64,000 nt of DNA from Wuchereria bancrofti (taxonomy: Eukaryota; Nematoda; Chromadorea; Rhabditida; Onchocercidae): positions 758,839 to 822,838 of the forward strand of contig SSBO01000014.1 in the NCBI GenBank assembly GCA_005281725.1, given 5' to 3'. The position numbers and the translations under genes are program-made. Each line of letters opens with the position of its first letter. Positions within the stretch are counted from its first letter, which is position 1. This document shows, piece after piece, positions 36,176 through 50,115 of the stretch. Under the pieces are notes generated by a model. That model ran no database searches. It was not told the DNA's origin and was given only the letters and a program-made list of their open reading frames with translations.

Positions 36176-38096
36176 TCAAGGATAGGAACGTGAGCTATTA
36201 TTGATTACACGCTCACTCGGTGTGTTCTGCTCATCAGTTTGCTCATAATACGTTTCTGTTGGAACTGTTCCATCTGAATTTTCAGTAGGATTTCCGACGC
36301 CAGACCCATCATAATACTCATCGTATCCTAAAATTGTGGTTTTCGATGACAAAAAAAAAATTAGCCTGAAGAATTATTACTTGCTTAAAATCGAATTGAT
36401 AGATGAATGAATGAATGAATAACACAATGATATATTTCAGGTAAGGGAAAAACTTGATAAGTTTACTTATTACTTTAAAATATATCATGCTAATAATGTG
36501 TTTTTATTCTTTTCACACATCTCCTCTAAACAGGGATTATCTTGAGAAAGATTAATTCACGAAAACAGAACGATACATTCGTGAATGAAATTTAGAAGAA
36601 ACTGAAATTAAGATGCAATCTAGGATGCTAAATCTGATGAAAGAAATGATGGGCAGTGACTTTGGAAAGATGATGTGACTTTAATTCGGTAAACTTTTTG
36701 GAAGAAAGAAAAAGTCCTATGCTTTATATTCAACCTTGAAATTGAACAAATGACATATTGTTAACAGTGTCCGCAACTATTTCAACCGTTCGCAAAACTT
36801 GCGACATCACTTGTGCATTGTTCATTTGATCCACATGAACTTTTTGAAGAATTAAGTGAATCCCGTTGGAAACTGAATTTAGTGTCTCCTTAATCGCTCG
36901 TATATCGTCAGAAATTCGGCTGCACCAGCATGTTGAAGGTGGCGGATTATACACTGGCATATCTGAAGGTTGACAATTTTATGAATTTTTTTTTTTTTTC
37001 ATCAGCTCATAAAAAAATAGGAAATTCTTTGCGTATAATATACATATGGGGCGGTTCACATTGTCGATCACTACTGGATGTGTCACATTCGGACGGCCGG
37101 TATGGCCCATTACTGTATACGGTTGTTGCACGTGAGGACGGTTCGGTTGATCGATGACAACATTCGGTGGAGCATCCTCAACGTTGCTAACTGGCGGAAC
37201 ACCTAAACATTTACCAAAAAGTGGCCATTCTTATCTATTATTATTACCTAGATTATTCGATCGTTTTCACACTTTGCAACACTTTTTCCAACTCATTTAG
37301 TAATGGCCCTTACTGACGCTTAGACTTGTACGTGTTTCAACCTAGTTCTTTCATTCTTCAATTAAATACACGTGTCTTGCATGTTTCAATGTGTCGCACG
37401 TAATGTTTGTTATACGTGCATACAAATAATATCTTCAAGGTAATAGTAATAAAATTGAAATTGAAAAAACAAACCAGTATTATTCGAGTTTTTGTTTGGG
37501 ATTCGGTTCTTTTTCGTTGCGTTAAAAGCATGGGGCTTGGAACGTACTATACGTGTATCATCTATAAAGAAGATATGACACTTTAAAATTTCAGATAAAT
37601 GATTTTTTTTCGGGACCATTTCCATTTTTTGTTTCATTATGTGTACCATAGCTTATCTTGGATAACTGTTTATAATAGATAAATGTTATATTTTTGTTAA
37701 AATATCAAAACTATTTTTGAAATAGTTGAAGCACTTATTTCGTTTTCGTTTGACACGAAAAGAAGTTAAATTAAATAATTTTTACCGTCAATAAAGCGTA
37801 CTACTTCACCATTGCCCGCACGAGCTGCAATATTTCCGGTCTCTTGTTTACCTGACATTCCTAAAAATGCATTCGAATCATTTCCAGGTAATACAAAGTA
37901 CTGTAGATAGTAAATCCTTTTCTTATTTCCGCCTTTTAAGCTAATAACCTCCATCCACTTCACTGTAAAACAATCCTTAAGTATATATGAACAAAAATAT
38001 AGGATTACCTATCCTAATTTCACCATTACCAAACAATAAGACCGTAACACTTTCATCCCAGTTATGAAGTATAAATATGAATTGACAAATTTGCAT
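36176..38096 (-). CDS. Gene X copy B, unrecognised protein of 267 aa
   Basis: Five exons, right to left: 38009-38096, 37786-37962, 37044-37202, 36735-36962 and 36176-36327. All phases fit (804 nt including stop). Segments: an N-terminal part starting MQICQFIFILHNW, a hydrophobic/basic stretch (KWMEVISLKGGNKKRIYYLQ), a Pro/Asn/Val-rich region with NRP and QQPYT motifs, a Cys pair (TCWC) next to a predicted amphipathic helix (SDDIRAIKETLNSVSNGIHL), and an acidic, Tyr-rich low-complexity tail (GYDEYYDGSG ... NNSSRSYP). No transmembrane segment is certain; the first 12 residues are hydrophobic but short. No domain family was recognised, so the function is unknown. It is the intact member of a tandem pair; the pair differs mainly in the end of exon 2 (copy A SDDDEEEIT, copy B ARAGNGEVV) and in a 3-codon length change in exon 4. 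Confidence 0.65.
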
Positions 38097-38114
38097 ATGA
38101 CAACGTTTTCTTTA

Positions 38115-38312
38115 CTATCTTCTTAAAATTTTAGGGCGAACGGTCGAACTATTGATATTCTGAGTTTGTTTTTCATCCTTCTTTGCCAGCCGATAGTTAC
38201 ATCTGATTACCGTTCTTTTCGTTGCACTTTTCAGAAATTGATAAGAAGCTTGTTGGAAATTGAAGAAAAAAAGAATGTGCAGATTGTATAATAGCGAAAT
38301 CTTTGGTTCCAT
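38115..38312 (-). CDS. Small open frame upstream of gene X copy B, possible 5' exon or secreted peptide
   Basis: A 65-codon frame starting with a hydrophobic run (SLLYNLHILFFFNF) followed by a basic segment (ATKRTVIRCNYRLAKKDEK) and ending PKILRR just 19 nt upstream of the gene X copy B start. Its composition is more protein-like than neighbouring frames. The related DNA upstream of copy A (32300-32360) does not keep the frame. It could be an alternative first exon, an upstream open frame or chance. Confidence 0.25.
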   Translation of the reverse strand: MEPKISLLYNLHILFFFNFQQASYQFLKSATKRTVIRCNYRLAKKDEKQTQNINSSTVRPKILRR

Positions 38313-38942
38313 ATGGAATGAAATGTGCGTGGGTGAGCAGTTAATGACAGAAGATGCTCAGGTAACTATATATTACAGCACTAATTGAAATAGTACCAAA
38401 ATAACCCGCAAGGAATGGTTCAGTTTTAATTTCGTTCAATTTGGAATAATTCGCAGAGAAGAATGAATAATACGAATAAAAATTATGATTTAATGCAGTA
38501 AAGTTTATTGTTAATCTGTAAAACGAAAAAAAAAAATTATCAAAATTAAAATATCTATCACGCATAAAAGAAAAAATTCTGAAATTTATCATTTTGTTCA
38601 TATTTTTTTTTTCTTTCATCGGGATTTCCTTTATTAGATAAAAAAAAAAAAGGTAATGAAATAAAAGGATAAAAATAACGATATACTAACCTTTTCCGTT
38701 ATTAGAATTTTTACTGGAAGAATAGCAACAAGAATTGGATGAAATTAGAAAAAAAAACGAAGGTTCTAGAAGAAGTTGTGCCACTTGCTTTACTGGAACA
38801 AGATAATAGGAAATGGATGGAATTAAAAAAGAGAGAACGTTCTAGAACAAAACCGTTCCACTTAATCACAAAAGAGGAAAATGACGAGTGATAATATGCA
38901 GCTTACAGATTTCACATTTCCGTCTGCTTCATCTTATCCATT

Positions 38943-38943
<1 letters not shown>

Positions 38944-38977
<34 letters not shown>
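38944..38977. repeat. CA dinucleotide microsatellite
   Basis: About 16 CA units, followed by imperfect CATA/CACA DNA to about 39085. It generates spurious poly-Thr/His frames. Confidence 0.9.
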
Positions 38978-38980
<3 letters not shown>

Positions 38981-39279
38981 GCATACATACATACGCACAT
39001 AACAGACTGATACCTACACACATACACATACGCGTCCACGTACATGTAAACACAAGAAACTGAACACCTACACACACACACACACATGCACACCATTGTG
39101 ATGAAATAATTTTGTGTGCATTCGAAATTTGCATATTTTGTTGATGGTACGTTTTCAGATAATAAAATCTTATATTTGTGATATATATGTTACAAATATT
39201 ACTTTTCATCAACTTTTTTATTCTTCATTATCTCTTTCTTATGCAGGCAATTATATCAATTAAATAATTTCAATTTGAT

Positions 39280-39461
39280 GATATATTTGATATAATCAAA
39301 GTTAGTATGAAATAATATCATATAAAATTAAAATCTGTGATATTATTTGCTTGAAAATTGTTAAAATTTCATTTATATCTAAAAATTATACGCAAGAGAC
39401 CAAAATTATTTGATATATTTGATATAATCAAAGTTAGTATGAAATAATATTATATAAAATT
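39280..39461. repeat. Two-copy 50-bp direct repeat
   Basis: The block GATATATTTGATATAATCAA, continuing through AGTTAGTATGAAATAATAT, occurs at 39280-39329 and again 132 bp later at 39412-39461 with one substitution (ATCATATA versus ATTATATA). Confidence 0.85.
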
Positions 39462-39640
39462 CATCATTGATTAAAATTGTTTAAAACTTTATCATTGATT
39501 AAAGTTGCTTAAATAAATAAGAAAAATGAATAAATAAACAAATTAGATAAATAAATAAGTAAACAACTAATTATTTAAATATGTACATTTATTTATTTAT
39601 ATAATATACTTTGAAACTTTGTATATATATATATATATAT

Positions 39641-39724
39641 NNNNNNNNNNNNNNNNNNNNNNNNNNNNNNNNNNNNNNNNNNNNNNNNNNNNNNNNNNNN
39701 NNNNNNNNNNNNNNNNNNNNNNNN
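39641..39724. other. Assembly gap of 84 N inside a microsatellite
   Basis: 84 unknown bases flanked by a TA dinucleotide run on the left and a TATT tetranucleotide run on the right. The gap size may be an estimate; the missing DNA is probably simple repeat. Confidence 0.95.
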
Positions 39725-39727
39725 TAT

Positions 39728-39810
<83 letters not shown>

Positions 39811-39811
39811 T
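39725..39811. repeat. TATT tetranucleotide microsatellite
   Basis: About 21 uninterrupted TATT units immediately after the gap. Its translation (YLFI repeats) is spurious. Confidence 0.95.
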
Positions 39812-42800
39812 ACAACACACTTTGATACTTTATGCAGAGAGGAAGAGAGAGAGAGAAAGAAAGAGAGTTATAATTAGAGTTTCAAAGTATCTTATCAAAA
39901 CTGGTAGCATTAATTGTCAATTATTTATGGATAACGAAATAAGAAAATAATTTGAAATGTTTATCAACTTTTCTGTAGGTGATTTGATGTATTAGATTAT
40001 TAATAACAAAGTTAAAAAAAAATTAAACTGATTTAACTTAAGCTCAAGCTTATGATGAGTTTGTATTTATCCTGAAGGTTTCTTTCTGATATCTTTTCGA
40101 AAATGGTTCTGAAATAAGTTGAAACTTCTGAAATAAACACTTAGAAATGGCTTGTAATTAAGATTGTAATTTGAAAATTTTTGTTGGTAAAAAAATGCTA
40201 CGAGAAAAGACGATGGTGTATCACACAGTTTTAGGAGAAAAAAAAAATCGTTTATTGGATTTTTGATGCTGAAAAATGTATCCAATGTTAAGGAACTAAA
40301 AAATTTCAAGGATTAGGAAAATTCGAAAAGAATCGAAATATAAAAACTTTTCTGTTGTTACTAAGTTACAGGTAAGAACATCTATCAGTAATCATAACAA
40401 ACTGCAAGATTAACACATTCTACTAGATCACAAAATGTTATAAATTTGACAAGGAATATTTAAATTACACACCAATTTATTTGCTCTAAAAATGATTTAG
40501 ATTTTTCAGTATCTAAAATGACATTTCAATTCATTTAATTTCCAGTTCTCATAAACAACAAGAAAAAAAAAGAAAAAAGGTAGTACGAAATTTTAGAATG
40601 TTTTAAAAAGAAGCAAATAGGATTTCGGAAAAATCGATTTGCAAGTATTTCCGGAAAAATAACTCAAAAATGAAATTAACACAAGTAAAATCCTATGGAT
40701 TGCATAACACATTGGTCATAAATAATCTCCATGACTACTATTTCACGAAATTTTGAGAACTCTGAGTAAAAATAAAAAAAAAATTTATGAAATTTTGTTC
40801 TAAAAAAAATCAAAAAAGATGAAATTTCGTCTCAATGTGACAAACGTCAGATTAATTTTTCATTGAAATTTTAACTAGAAAATTTAAGAATTAGAAATTT
40901 TATATAGCGATTTATTTGTTTTTTTTTTCTTTTTTAAATTGGTGAATTGAAAAAAAGTTGCAAAAATTCTTATCACTTCAGCATTGCATTGAACTAACTA
41001 TTTTCAGCATTAATTAATGGAGCAAAATTTTTTAATTTCAACAACTTTAATCATTGCCGACGAGCGGAAGGTATTAGCAAAATGGAAATTAATTTCCAAC
41101 AATATCTTTTATATTTTCATTGATTTAATCTCTTCAACAAATAATAAGTAATAGTAATTTTTTTTTCTCTTGTTTTGGGTTGATTTTATAATCCTTGCAC
41201 TTATTGAAGATCAAATTTTTTAATTTTCTAATTTTTAATTAAATCTAAAAATTATTTTTTTTGCACACAATACTGAAATGATGATGGTTAACATACAAAA
41301 CGGAATTGGAATTTTTTTTATTCTGTTTATCGATCTGTCAAATTTTACAAAAAGTGTACTATTAATCCATTTGACTACAAAAAAAACAAAGCGAATGCGA
41401 AGTTACATTGATAAGACATTTTGAAATTAAGTATTTGCAAAGTGTTAAAACATGATTATAATTTACAAGCAGTTTCGTATTAACTATTTCCAAAGTATCA
41501 AAATATAATTACAATTAACAAACAATCTTATTGTCCACAAATTGCTGATTAAAATTATAAAATTTTAAAATTGAGATATTTAATGATTGGATAGGTGTTG
41601 CGTATTTCCTGATTTAAAATAAAAAAAAGCGAAAATTAAATGAGAAATTAAATGCTATTTAGAAACGATATGTTTCCGTTACAGAACTTTTTTTTTTCCA
41701 TATAGAATAGTCCACCAAAATGTAATTAATAGTAAATTATAGAAATAAAACAAATTAAAGATTGCAAAAAAAAAAAAAAAATACATTAATAAAATATATG
41801 AGAAAAGTGGAAAAAAATTGAAATGGAATAAATAATATTTGTTTGAGATATATGAAGAAACAAACATTATATTGCATTAATTATAAGTTAATCAACTAAT
41901 TAGGTGGAAATTTATTGCTGCAATTATTTATGAAAATATATTAATTAGTTGTGATCCGTTGATCACTTTATTTCATTTATACACTTGCCATTTGTTAAAT
42001 ACCACCATTATAAAATCCTAAACTTTTAATTTGGATGAATATTTAATATTCTGTAATTGGCAGAATTTAAAATAGCTAAACAAATATAAAATTTCAAAAT
42101 ATAGACCTATAAGTTTAAAATAGTTTATCCATATCATAGACAAATAAATTTGTTGTTTTTTTCTTGTTTTTTTTTTTTGTTTTTTTTATTTTTGTTAAGT
42201 GATAATATTCTTGTGAATAATTAATAATGGCAAAATGATATACAATCTGAAAAAAGTTTTTTTAATCGGTTACAGTAAGTGCAAAAAAAAAAAAAAAGTG
42301 AAAATAAAGTCATTTAAGTTGTATAACATGTGGTTAGAACATTTTCTTTTTTGATAGTTTATTTCTTCTTCAGTTTCATTTAAATTAGTTTCATTTAAAA
42401 AACTGCCCTTTTTCCTTTTTCTTCTTTTTTTTATTTTCTTTTTTTTTCCCTTTTTGTATTCTATTTCTAGGATTAGCCATAAGACTTATTTTGTCAAAAC
42501 CTGAAGTTAACAATTTATATTTTTCTAATTGATTGCAACGAAAATTATATTCAATTCCAAAAAAAAAGAAAGAGTTTTTGCTTAATTTATCGAAATACAG
42601 TAATTCATTGAAAGTAAAAAATTAAAATTCATATATTTTATAGATTATTTATGAATTTTATCGTCAACATTATCATTCTATTGTAATTAATTGAAATTTG
42701 CCAATAATGTTAATGTTGATAATTATTAATTTTCTAAATTATTCTACAAATAAATTTCAATTTGATTTTAAATGATACTCATGAAGCTTTCTTTTATTTC

Positions 42801-45800
42801 TTTTCAATTATATTCCATCGAATGTTTTTCAATTTTTTCTATGCCATTAATGGAATACACAAATTACTTCCACCAAGATATCATCCTTGAAAAATTCATT
42901 TTATGTGTTGTTTGTATCTTCTGTACTCCTTTTCTGAGAACTAAAATCGAACCATATGTTTGTGATTGAATGCATTTGAGAAGGATGATCAAATTCAATC
43001 ATTTACATCAATTCGATTCTTAATCGGAAATGAGATGGAACGGTAACAAAACGATGAACTAAGTAAACACAGGTATGTGAAATATCTCGTTTTGTTGTTA
43101 AGTCATTCTGTGTCATGTTTATTTTGAAATAAATGAATTATTTATTAAAATTTTGAGATTAAAAGTGAGGTTTTTTTTTTTAATTTCAAATTAAAAAGAA
43201 AATAATCGCATGAATATGACGTTTGAATTAATTGCTTGAAATTTTTGTTGTTTAATTTTTAATGAAACTAAAAAGCTAATTTGTAAATATAATAAATTAT
43301 TAGCTATTCTATTCATTTGATGAAACTTATTCATTTCATCGACAAAGTCAAATTATTTTGCACACAAAAACTTTATTTTTTTATTGTTATTAATCATTGT
43401 AAGCAAATTTTATTTTATTAATTATATCATGCAATAGAATAATGCGCAAAATTAATCGTCCAAAAAAAAAAAAAGAGAAAAAAAACACGATAATTTATAT
43501 AATTAAATCATCATTTATTATCATTTTAATGTGTAAAAGAAAAAAATTTTTTTTATTGCTTATTGATGGATGATTTTTTTTTTCTTTTTTCTTCTAAAAT
43601 AGTTAAAATTTCAAACTAACAAAGTATGTAATTTTTGTTTGAACAATTTTGTTTGTCTTTTTCAAACATTTCTAGGGTTTTTGCTTTTTAAATGTAAAAG
43701 TTAATGGATTTAACCGTGAATAAAAATGTCAAATTTTTGCTGTATTCCAACTATCTCATTTTTTGTTTCCTTTTTTCCAACACTGTAAACATTCTATTTA
43801 TCTTTTTTTTTTCTCCATTTGAAAATTATCAATAAATGTTAAAATAAGTTTTATTTAAAAGTTTTAAAGAAATAATTTCAATCCCACAGTTTTTTTTTTT
43901 ATTTATAATAAAATTTCCATTATTTACTTTGATTTTTACTTTTCAACCATGCATATTTTTTAATTGCAATTTTGTTAGTGATATTAAATATTATCACTGT
44001 TAATTGCAATTTATTAGTGATATTAAATATTATCACTGTTAGTATGACGATGATATTTCAGTTAGCTATGATATTATTGCCTAAATCATTTATATTAATT
44101 ACACTTTTGTTTCGCTTATGAAACAAAAGATTATAGTTGAATTTTATGTAATATGCAATAATGCTAAAAAAAAAAAGAAAAAAAAAACGAAATTTAAAAT
44201 TTATTCAAGCAATGCTTAAAATCTATTAAATTGAAATAAAGTACATTTTTTTTTTCATCATCACATTTAACCCTTCTTCAATACTTTGCTTTATTGCTAG
44301 TATCTTCCAAAATATTTCCCGATATTTCTTGATAATCATTTTCTTTCTTTTTCTTCCTTTGGAACTGTCCAAATTTCTAGTTTTCGACACTTATCTTTTT
44401 TTTTTCTCCATCCTTTCTTACAATTCAACTATTATTTTTCTTTTTTCTAATTCTTCAATTTAGTTACTTTAAATATTAGAATTCAATTTTCACCAGTGTT
44501 TGCCGTTTTTTTTTTTCAATTCCTTTGCACAACTCAATGAATATTTCTATATGCTACTAATAAAATTGAATTAAATCGTTTTAAGCTATGTCACTTCAAT
44601 AATTTCAATAATATGCAGTTTTAGTTAACATGATGACTTTGTTTATTAGTTTTCTTGTATGACTTTAAGTGTGCTTAAAGTATGATGTAAAATTTGGATC
44701 ATTTCCGGTTTACATTTGAAATTAATGACTTGATTTATTTAAAAATTAAAATAAACTCACAAAATGCATAATTAAAATTATAAAATATTTGGCAAAAATT
44801 TTACCAGAAATTTAGCAACATTTAGCATTAAACTTTTACTCGTGAAGTTCAAATATTTCCAATGGAAAATGATGAATAATTTTAACCATTTGAAAATGAG
44901 AACCATTTAGCATGAGCTAATCATTATCGTGAAAATGCAATGTAAAGTAATTGAAATCGGATATTAGAAATAAAATTATATGGTAATTCGCTCCAAAAAA
45001 AAAAATAAATAAAATTCGATTTTCTAAAAATCCATTAAGCAAGATGTTGAATTATACTCCACAACAAATATTGATATATGTCCTTTTCCCTCAATACTAT
45101 ATCAAACCTCTACTGCTTTTAGTTGTAGTGCAAAATTTGTCATAATTCATGCATTCTTAATCTTCTTTCTTTCTTCTTTTTTTTTTTTTACACTAAAGTA
45201 TTTTGAAGTTTATGATAATTTACTAAATGTAATCCAATTTTTGATCTTGCTAAATAAATAAATGTGCAAAAAAAAAAGAAAATAATTTAATTTATATTAT
45301 AACACTAAATTAATTAGATATATGCATGATACTGTTGGAAATTTCATTTATTATCAGTTTATTAGGATTAATTTTATGTTAATTTACACAATCCTTACGA
45401 TATACTAAAATAAAGTTTCAAATATGCATTCGTAATGTTTAGATATTTTAACTGTTAGGAAATTCTAACAATAAAAAAAGTGATGGAGAGAGAGAGAGAG
45501 AGAGGAAAAAAAAGTGATGTAAATCACTTTTCATACAAATTTTAATGCAATGGATTTAATGTTAAAACAGATAAAATAAAAAAAAAACAAACAAAAAAAA
45601 AGTGATAACGAGAATGAAATGATCAGAAAGTGTTTGCTTGTTGATGAAAATATAAAATTTTATTTCATCGTCGATTACTAATATTACTAACAAAATTCTG
45701 CCTTTTTTTTTTTTTTTTTGATTTTTAATATTCCCTTCAACAAACAAAATTATTTATGATGATTCAATTTTTAAGTGGAAAAAATTTTAATTACTTTAAT

Positions 45801-48800
45801 TATCAATTGCATTTTTAAAAGATGAAAAAAATACTTTTTTTTATCAAATTGCTTTTTTTGCTAAAAACCTTATTTTTTCAAAATAATACAAAGTGAAACT
45901 TTTCATGTCAAACATTGCACCTTTTTTTTTTTATAATTTTCAACTAATAACAAATGTAAATAATAATATCAGATGAAAGTTTAAATCTGTAAACTAATAC
46001 ATAATGCTACCTATCTATCAAATAATAATTGTTATTTATTTAATGAGCTGACTCATCATTATTAATCATCTTTTAAAAAAGTAATAATAATAACTTGTTA
46101 AAGCTTATGAAAAAAATTGAGGAGATTTTGAAATCTTATCGTAACTAATTTTAATCATGAAAATTTCAAAATTTTTGAGCCGAAAGAAAAATACGTTTTT
46201 TTCTTCCTTTTTTTTTTACTTCGGTTTTTTTAATTTTCTTCTGTAAATATATGCCTGCTGCTTCTGCTACTGCTCTTTTCATCAATTTCCGACATATCAT
46301 CAACTTATACAATCAGTAAAATGATGCATTTCCAAAACAAGCAACTTTTTAGAAATGTTATGATTGGTTTTTTTTTTTTTATTTTTCCGATTTCTTTATT
46401 CCTTTTATTATTTAATGAAAACATACCCAAAAGATGCTTGCTTTTATAGTTACAATATAGCATTTTTTTTTTTTTTTTTTTGATTGATTGGATTGAAATA
46501 TTCTTGAAACTCTTTATCAACAATATCATTTGAATATTACTGTTTAAAAATCCCGAAATATGGTAGATTTGAAAAAATGGTAGATTTTGATAATTATATT
46601 TCCTGCTTTTAATGTAACTGGTTCAAGTGATATGATTAGATGATTATACAATTTCTATATAATTTATCGATTATAGATTAAGATCGATTTGTTTTAAAAT
46701 GATTTGCAAATGTTTAATTTAAAAATAAAACCATTGAAAATGCAATCAAAAGTGAAAATGACTCATTTCATTTCATTTGATTTCTCATCATACTTTCTAT
46801 AGATAATGGAATTTATCGATTATAAGTTGGGATTGATTGTAGGAAAATGGAGAAAATGGATTTGTAATTATTTAACTTTTTCTTCTCTTTTCAATTTTTC
46901 CTATATGTTTCATTTTAATTCATTTAAATTAAAAAATTGTCAAAAAATCAAATATTGACAGAGTTACGTTCTTTATAAAATAAATGAACAAATAAATGTA
47001 AACAAATGAATTAATAAGTAAAAATAAACAATAAATATATATATTTTTTCTTTTTGATGAAATTTTAATCAATGCTATTCTTAAGAGGCAGGTTAAAAAC
47101 TTATGGTTAATTATCCTTAACATACAGTAGGACTTTGATTTATGCCGAACTTCAATTTCTGGGATAAGAAATGAAAAAGCGAATGAAAGATTGATAGTTA
47201 AGGTTTAAAAAAAAAAAAAAAGAAAAAGTAAATCTCAATAAATTGTGTAAACATTTCAATGATGTGTGAGATATTATTGAGTTGATAACGATTTATACTG
47301 ATGATATTAAAGTTTGATTTGACAAAGCTATGAGCCATATGTTTCATTTTTCATCTTTCATCTCTATTTTATATCTACCAGATTTCTTAAAGATTTTATG
47401 ATAAATCATATTTTAATTTAAACTTTATGATAAATTGTACTTTTTTAAGTGATCCATTACAAGTCAGAAATTGACAAAAACTTTAGGATTTAATAATACA
47501 ATAGGAAAAATATTGCTAAGTATTGTTAATTTTATCAATTCATTTTGTGTATAAATATCACACTTTGTTAATGAATCAATGAAATTATTTGTAAATAATA
47601 AAAATATTAATTTCTATGCTTTTTTTAAAAATTGCTTGTGCATCATGTTTCTAGATAAGTCTCTTTTTTTTTTTGTTTTTTACTACAAGAATTATTTTAC
47701 TACGATTAATTTAAAATTGTTATATTGTAACTGAAAATTAACTACAAATATGCAATTTAAAAACTTCCTAAAACACTAAGTAAACGATTAACTTTGAAAA
47801 CAAATGAAAAAAAAGTTTAGCTATGGAAGAGATGATGTAAAGCATAAATGATTAAGCATCTTCTTATTTCTCTCTCTCCCTCTCCCTCTCTCTCTCTCTC
47901 TTTCTTTGGAAGAAAGAAAGCAAAATTTTGTGCAGTAAAATTTTTTTTAAAGAAATGATTAGAATAAAAAAGAAGGTAAATGATGGGTAAAGATAAATAA
48001 TGAGGCAAATATTTGCATTTTTTTTTTTCTATCTATAACAAGTTCCAGTTTTTATTAAACATTTAAATAAAAATATGTATGTGTTACTTTTGAAGCAATC
48101 TTTTCTAATTACTTAATTAAACAAAACTAATGTTTATTGTTTAATCATTAACTTTAGAGGATGTGGGAAATTTGTTTGTCGCTAATTACTTTTGCGTATT
48201 AATTTTATTACATTCATATTTCTTCGATTTGATGCTATGTTTATTATTTTGATGAAATAAAATTTTTTAATTTCAATTGCTACTGCTATTGCTTCAATTT
48301 CTTTACTTTCATATCTTAGTTATTTGGATTTCTTTTTTTTCCACTTTTCGCTATTTTGATTAGATTTTGTTAAAAGTAGTTCCAGTAGTACTAGTAATAC
48401 TATCAGTTATTATTACATAACGGATATATGCTATTTTTACTAAAATTTTGCAAAAAAAAAATTTATATATTAAAAAATTTTTGCGTTTCCAGATGATTCT
48501 GATAATAATTTACCTCACTTTATTACAGTGTTTCAAATATTTTAAAAGTTTCTAAAAAAAAAAAAGAAAAAAAAAAGAAAATATTCTTGTAAAAGTGCAC
48601 AATAAGTACTATATACCATATAATGTTCACTAATAATTTAATTTTTATCAATATAGGATGGTAATATTTGAAAAATTATTTGCTAACATTTCATTGCTTC
48701 TCGATTAAATGTTTCATTGTTTATTAAAACAAATTTAGTTAATATTATATTCTTTCCTATTTTTACTGTTTAAAATAGCTTTAATAGAGAACAAAAAAGC

Positions 48801-50115
48801 TAAATTTTCTTACTGTATATTAATTAAGCTTTAAAAATAATTAAAAGCTTAGCGAACAAATTTAGTGAATGAATTAAACATGATTTGTTTAAAAGAAAAA
48901 CATTAAATAGCATGAAAATTATTTTCGCAAGAAAATACAAATGATGATTTGTAATAATTCATGTAAAATTTTTATCAATAAAATTTTTTCAAAAATTTTT
49001 AAAACAACAAATCTTTACTAATTTCTCTTTGAACTTTAAAAAAAAACACTTGTCACACTTGATTGTTTTATCATTTTCTGGTTGTAATAAAACTATGTTG
49101 TAATTAATATCACATTGAAAGTATTTTATTTCATTCCAGCAACTTTAAGTGCTTATTTTGTTTTTATATTTTACTTCATACATTTTAAGTTTATTTATTG
49201 ATCGTCATCAGTATATTATATATTTTCTTTGACAACACATTCTCATTTCTTGCTGTTAGGTGCCTTTTCGATCCATTTAATAGCTTACTTAATATACTGA
49301 AAGTATACGATTTTACTTTGACAAAATTTCTGTTATTTTTTTTTTTATTTCTTTTTTTTTTGTTAGTTCAGTTATTTGAGGTTCAATAATTTTCGCTCTT
49401 TTTTTTACCTTCTGTTTTCATTTAATTGTATTAATTGTACTGTGTCATTCAATTTTATCATTTATTTTAATTCCATGCAAGGAATTTGCACCAATTTAAA
49501 CAAAAGTTTATAAGAGTAACAAATTTTCATTTGCAAAAAAAAAAAAAAAAAAAGAAATGAGTAAAATAAAAATAAAAAAATAAAGCTGCTTAAAAATATA
49601 AAGGAAAGAAAAGAGAAACAGATCGATATGAAACCTTTGAGATTTTATACCTTCCGGAAATTTTAAACTGAACTTCATACAATATTTTTATATTTTGTCA
49701 CTTAATCATAGTTTTTGTATAAATTTCACTTTTTTCTTTTCTCTCTCTCCCTCTCTCTTTATCTTCCTTCGTTTTTTTAAAAAATACTACATAGATTTTA
49801 CTTCATTCCCAGAATCTTAGAAAAAAAAAGACGAAAACAAAACAGTTTCAAAATTTTTTGTTGTTTAAGTTTTTGATGTAAAATTTGTATGATTTATCGT
49901 TAGAAACTTTTGAAATTGTGCTAAATTTATAAGCAAATCAATATAGAAGTATTGTTTTTGCTATGATGAATTGATATGATGAAAGTAATAATAACAACCA
50001 ATAGTTAAATTATTCAATAATTCATTTAAAAAAAAGAAAAAAAAAATTGAAAAATTGAAAACTCTTAATAAAATATATGAAGGGAAATTTAATATTTTAA
50101 GTATTTACCAATGTG
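39812..50115. other. Long gene-poor AT-rich region upstream of the Kir channel gene
   Basis: About 10 kb with no exon that could be recognised on either strand: open frames are short and Phe/Ile/Lys/Asn-rich. It contains many A and T homopolymers, AG or CT runs (about 45487-45502 and 47869-47902), and a tandem hairpin repeat at 43977-44038. The stretch may include the promoter, enhancers or non-coding 5' exons of the channel gene; no specific element can be supported. Confidence 0.6.
43977..44038. repeat. Tandem pair of perfect hairpins
   Basis: AGTGATATTAAATATTATCACT occurs twice at a 39-bp spacing, each inside TTAATTGCAATTT-like DNA. Each unit can fold into a hairpin with complementary arms AGTGATA and TATCACT. 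Origin unknown; possibly a relic of a small inverted-repeat element. Confidence 0.7.

Larger units (their letters stand above)
38313..39640. other. AT-rich spacer with microsatellites and short direct repeats
   Basis: No gene recognised. It contains an imperfect direct repeat of about 65 bp (near 38715-38785 and 38798-38865, sharing TGGATG.AATTA and GTTCTAGAA blocks), a CA run at about 38944-38977, further CA-rich DNA to 39085, and two copies of a roughly 50-bp element at 39280-39329 and 39412-39461. Confidence 0.6.

Noticed and set aside
38881..39212. Frames encoding Thr/His and Val/Cys repeats
   Set aside because: They are translations of the CA microsatellite on each strand.
39611..39877. 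Frame with X residues and YLFI repeats
   Set aside because: Runs through the N gap and the TATT microsatellite.
42772..42969. 65-codon plus-strand frame with several Cys
   Set aside because: Isolated, no initiation or splice context and no recognisable domain.
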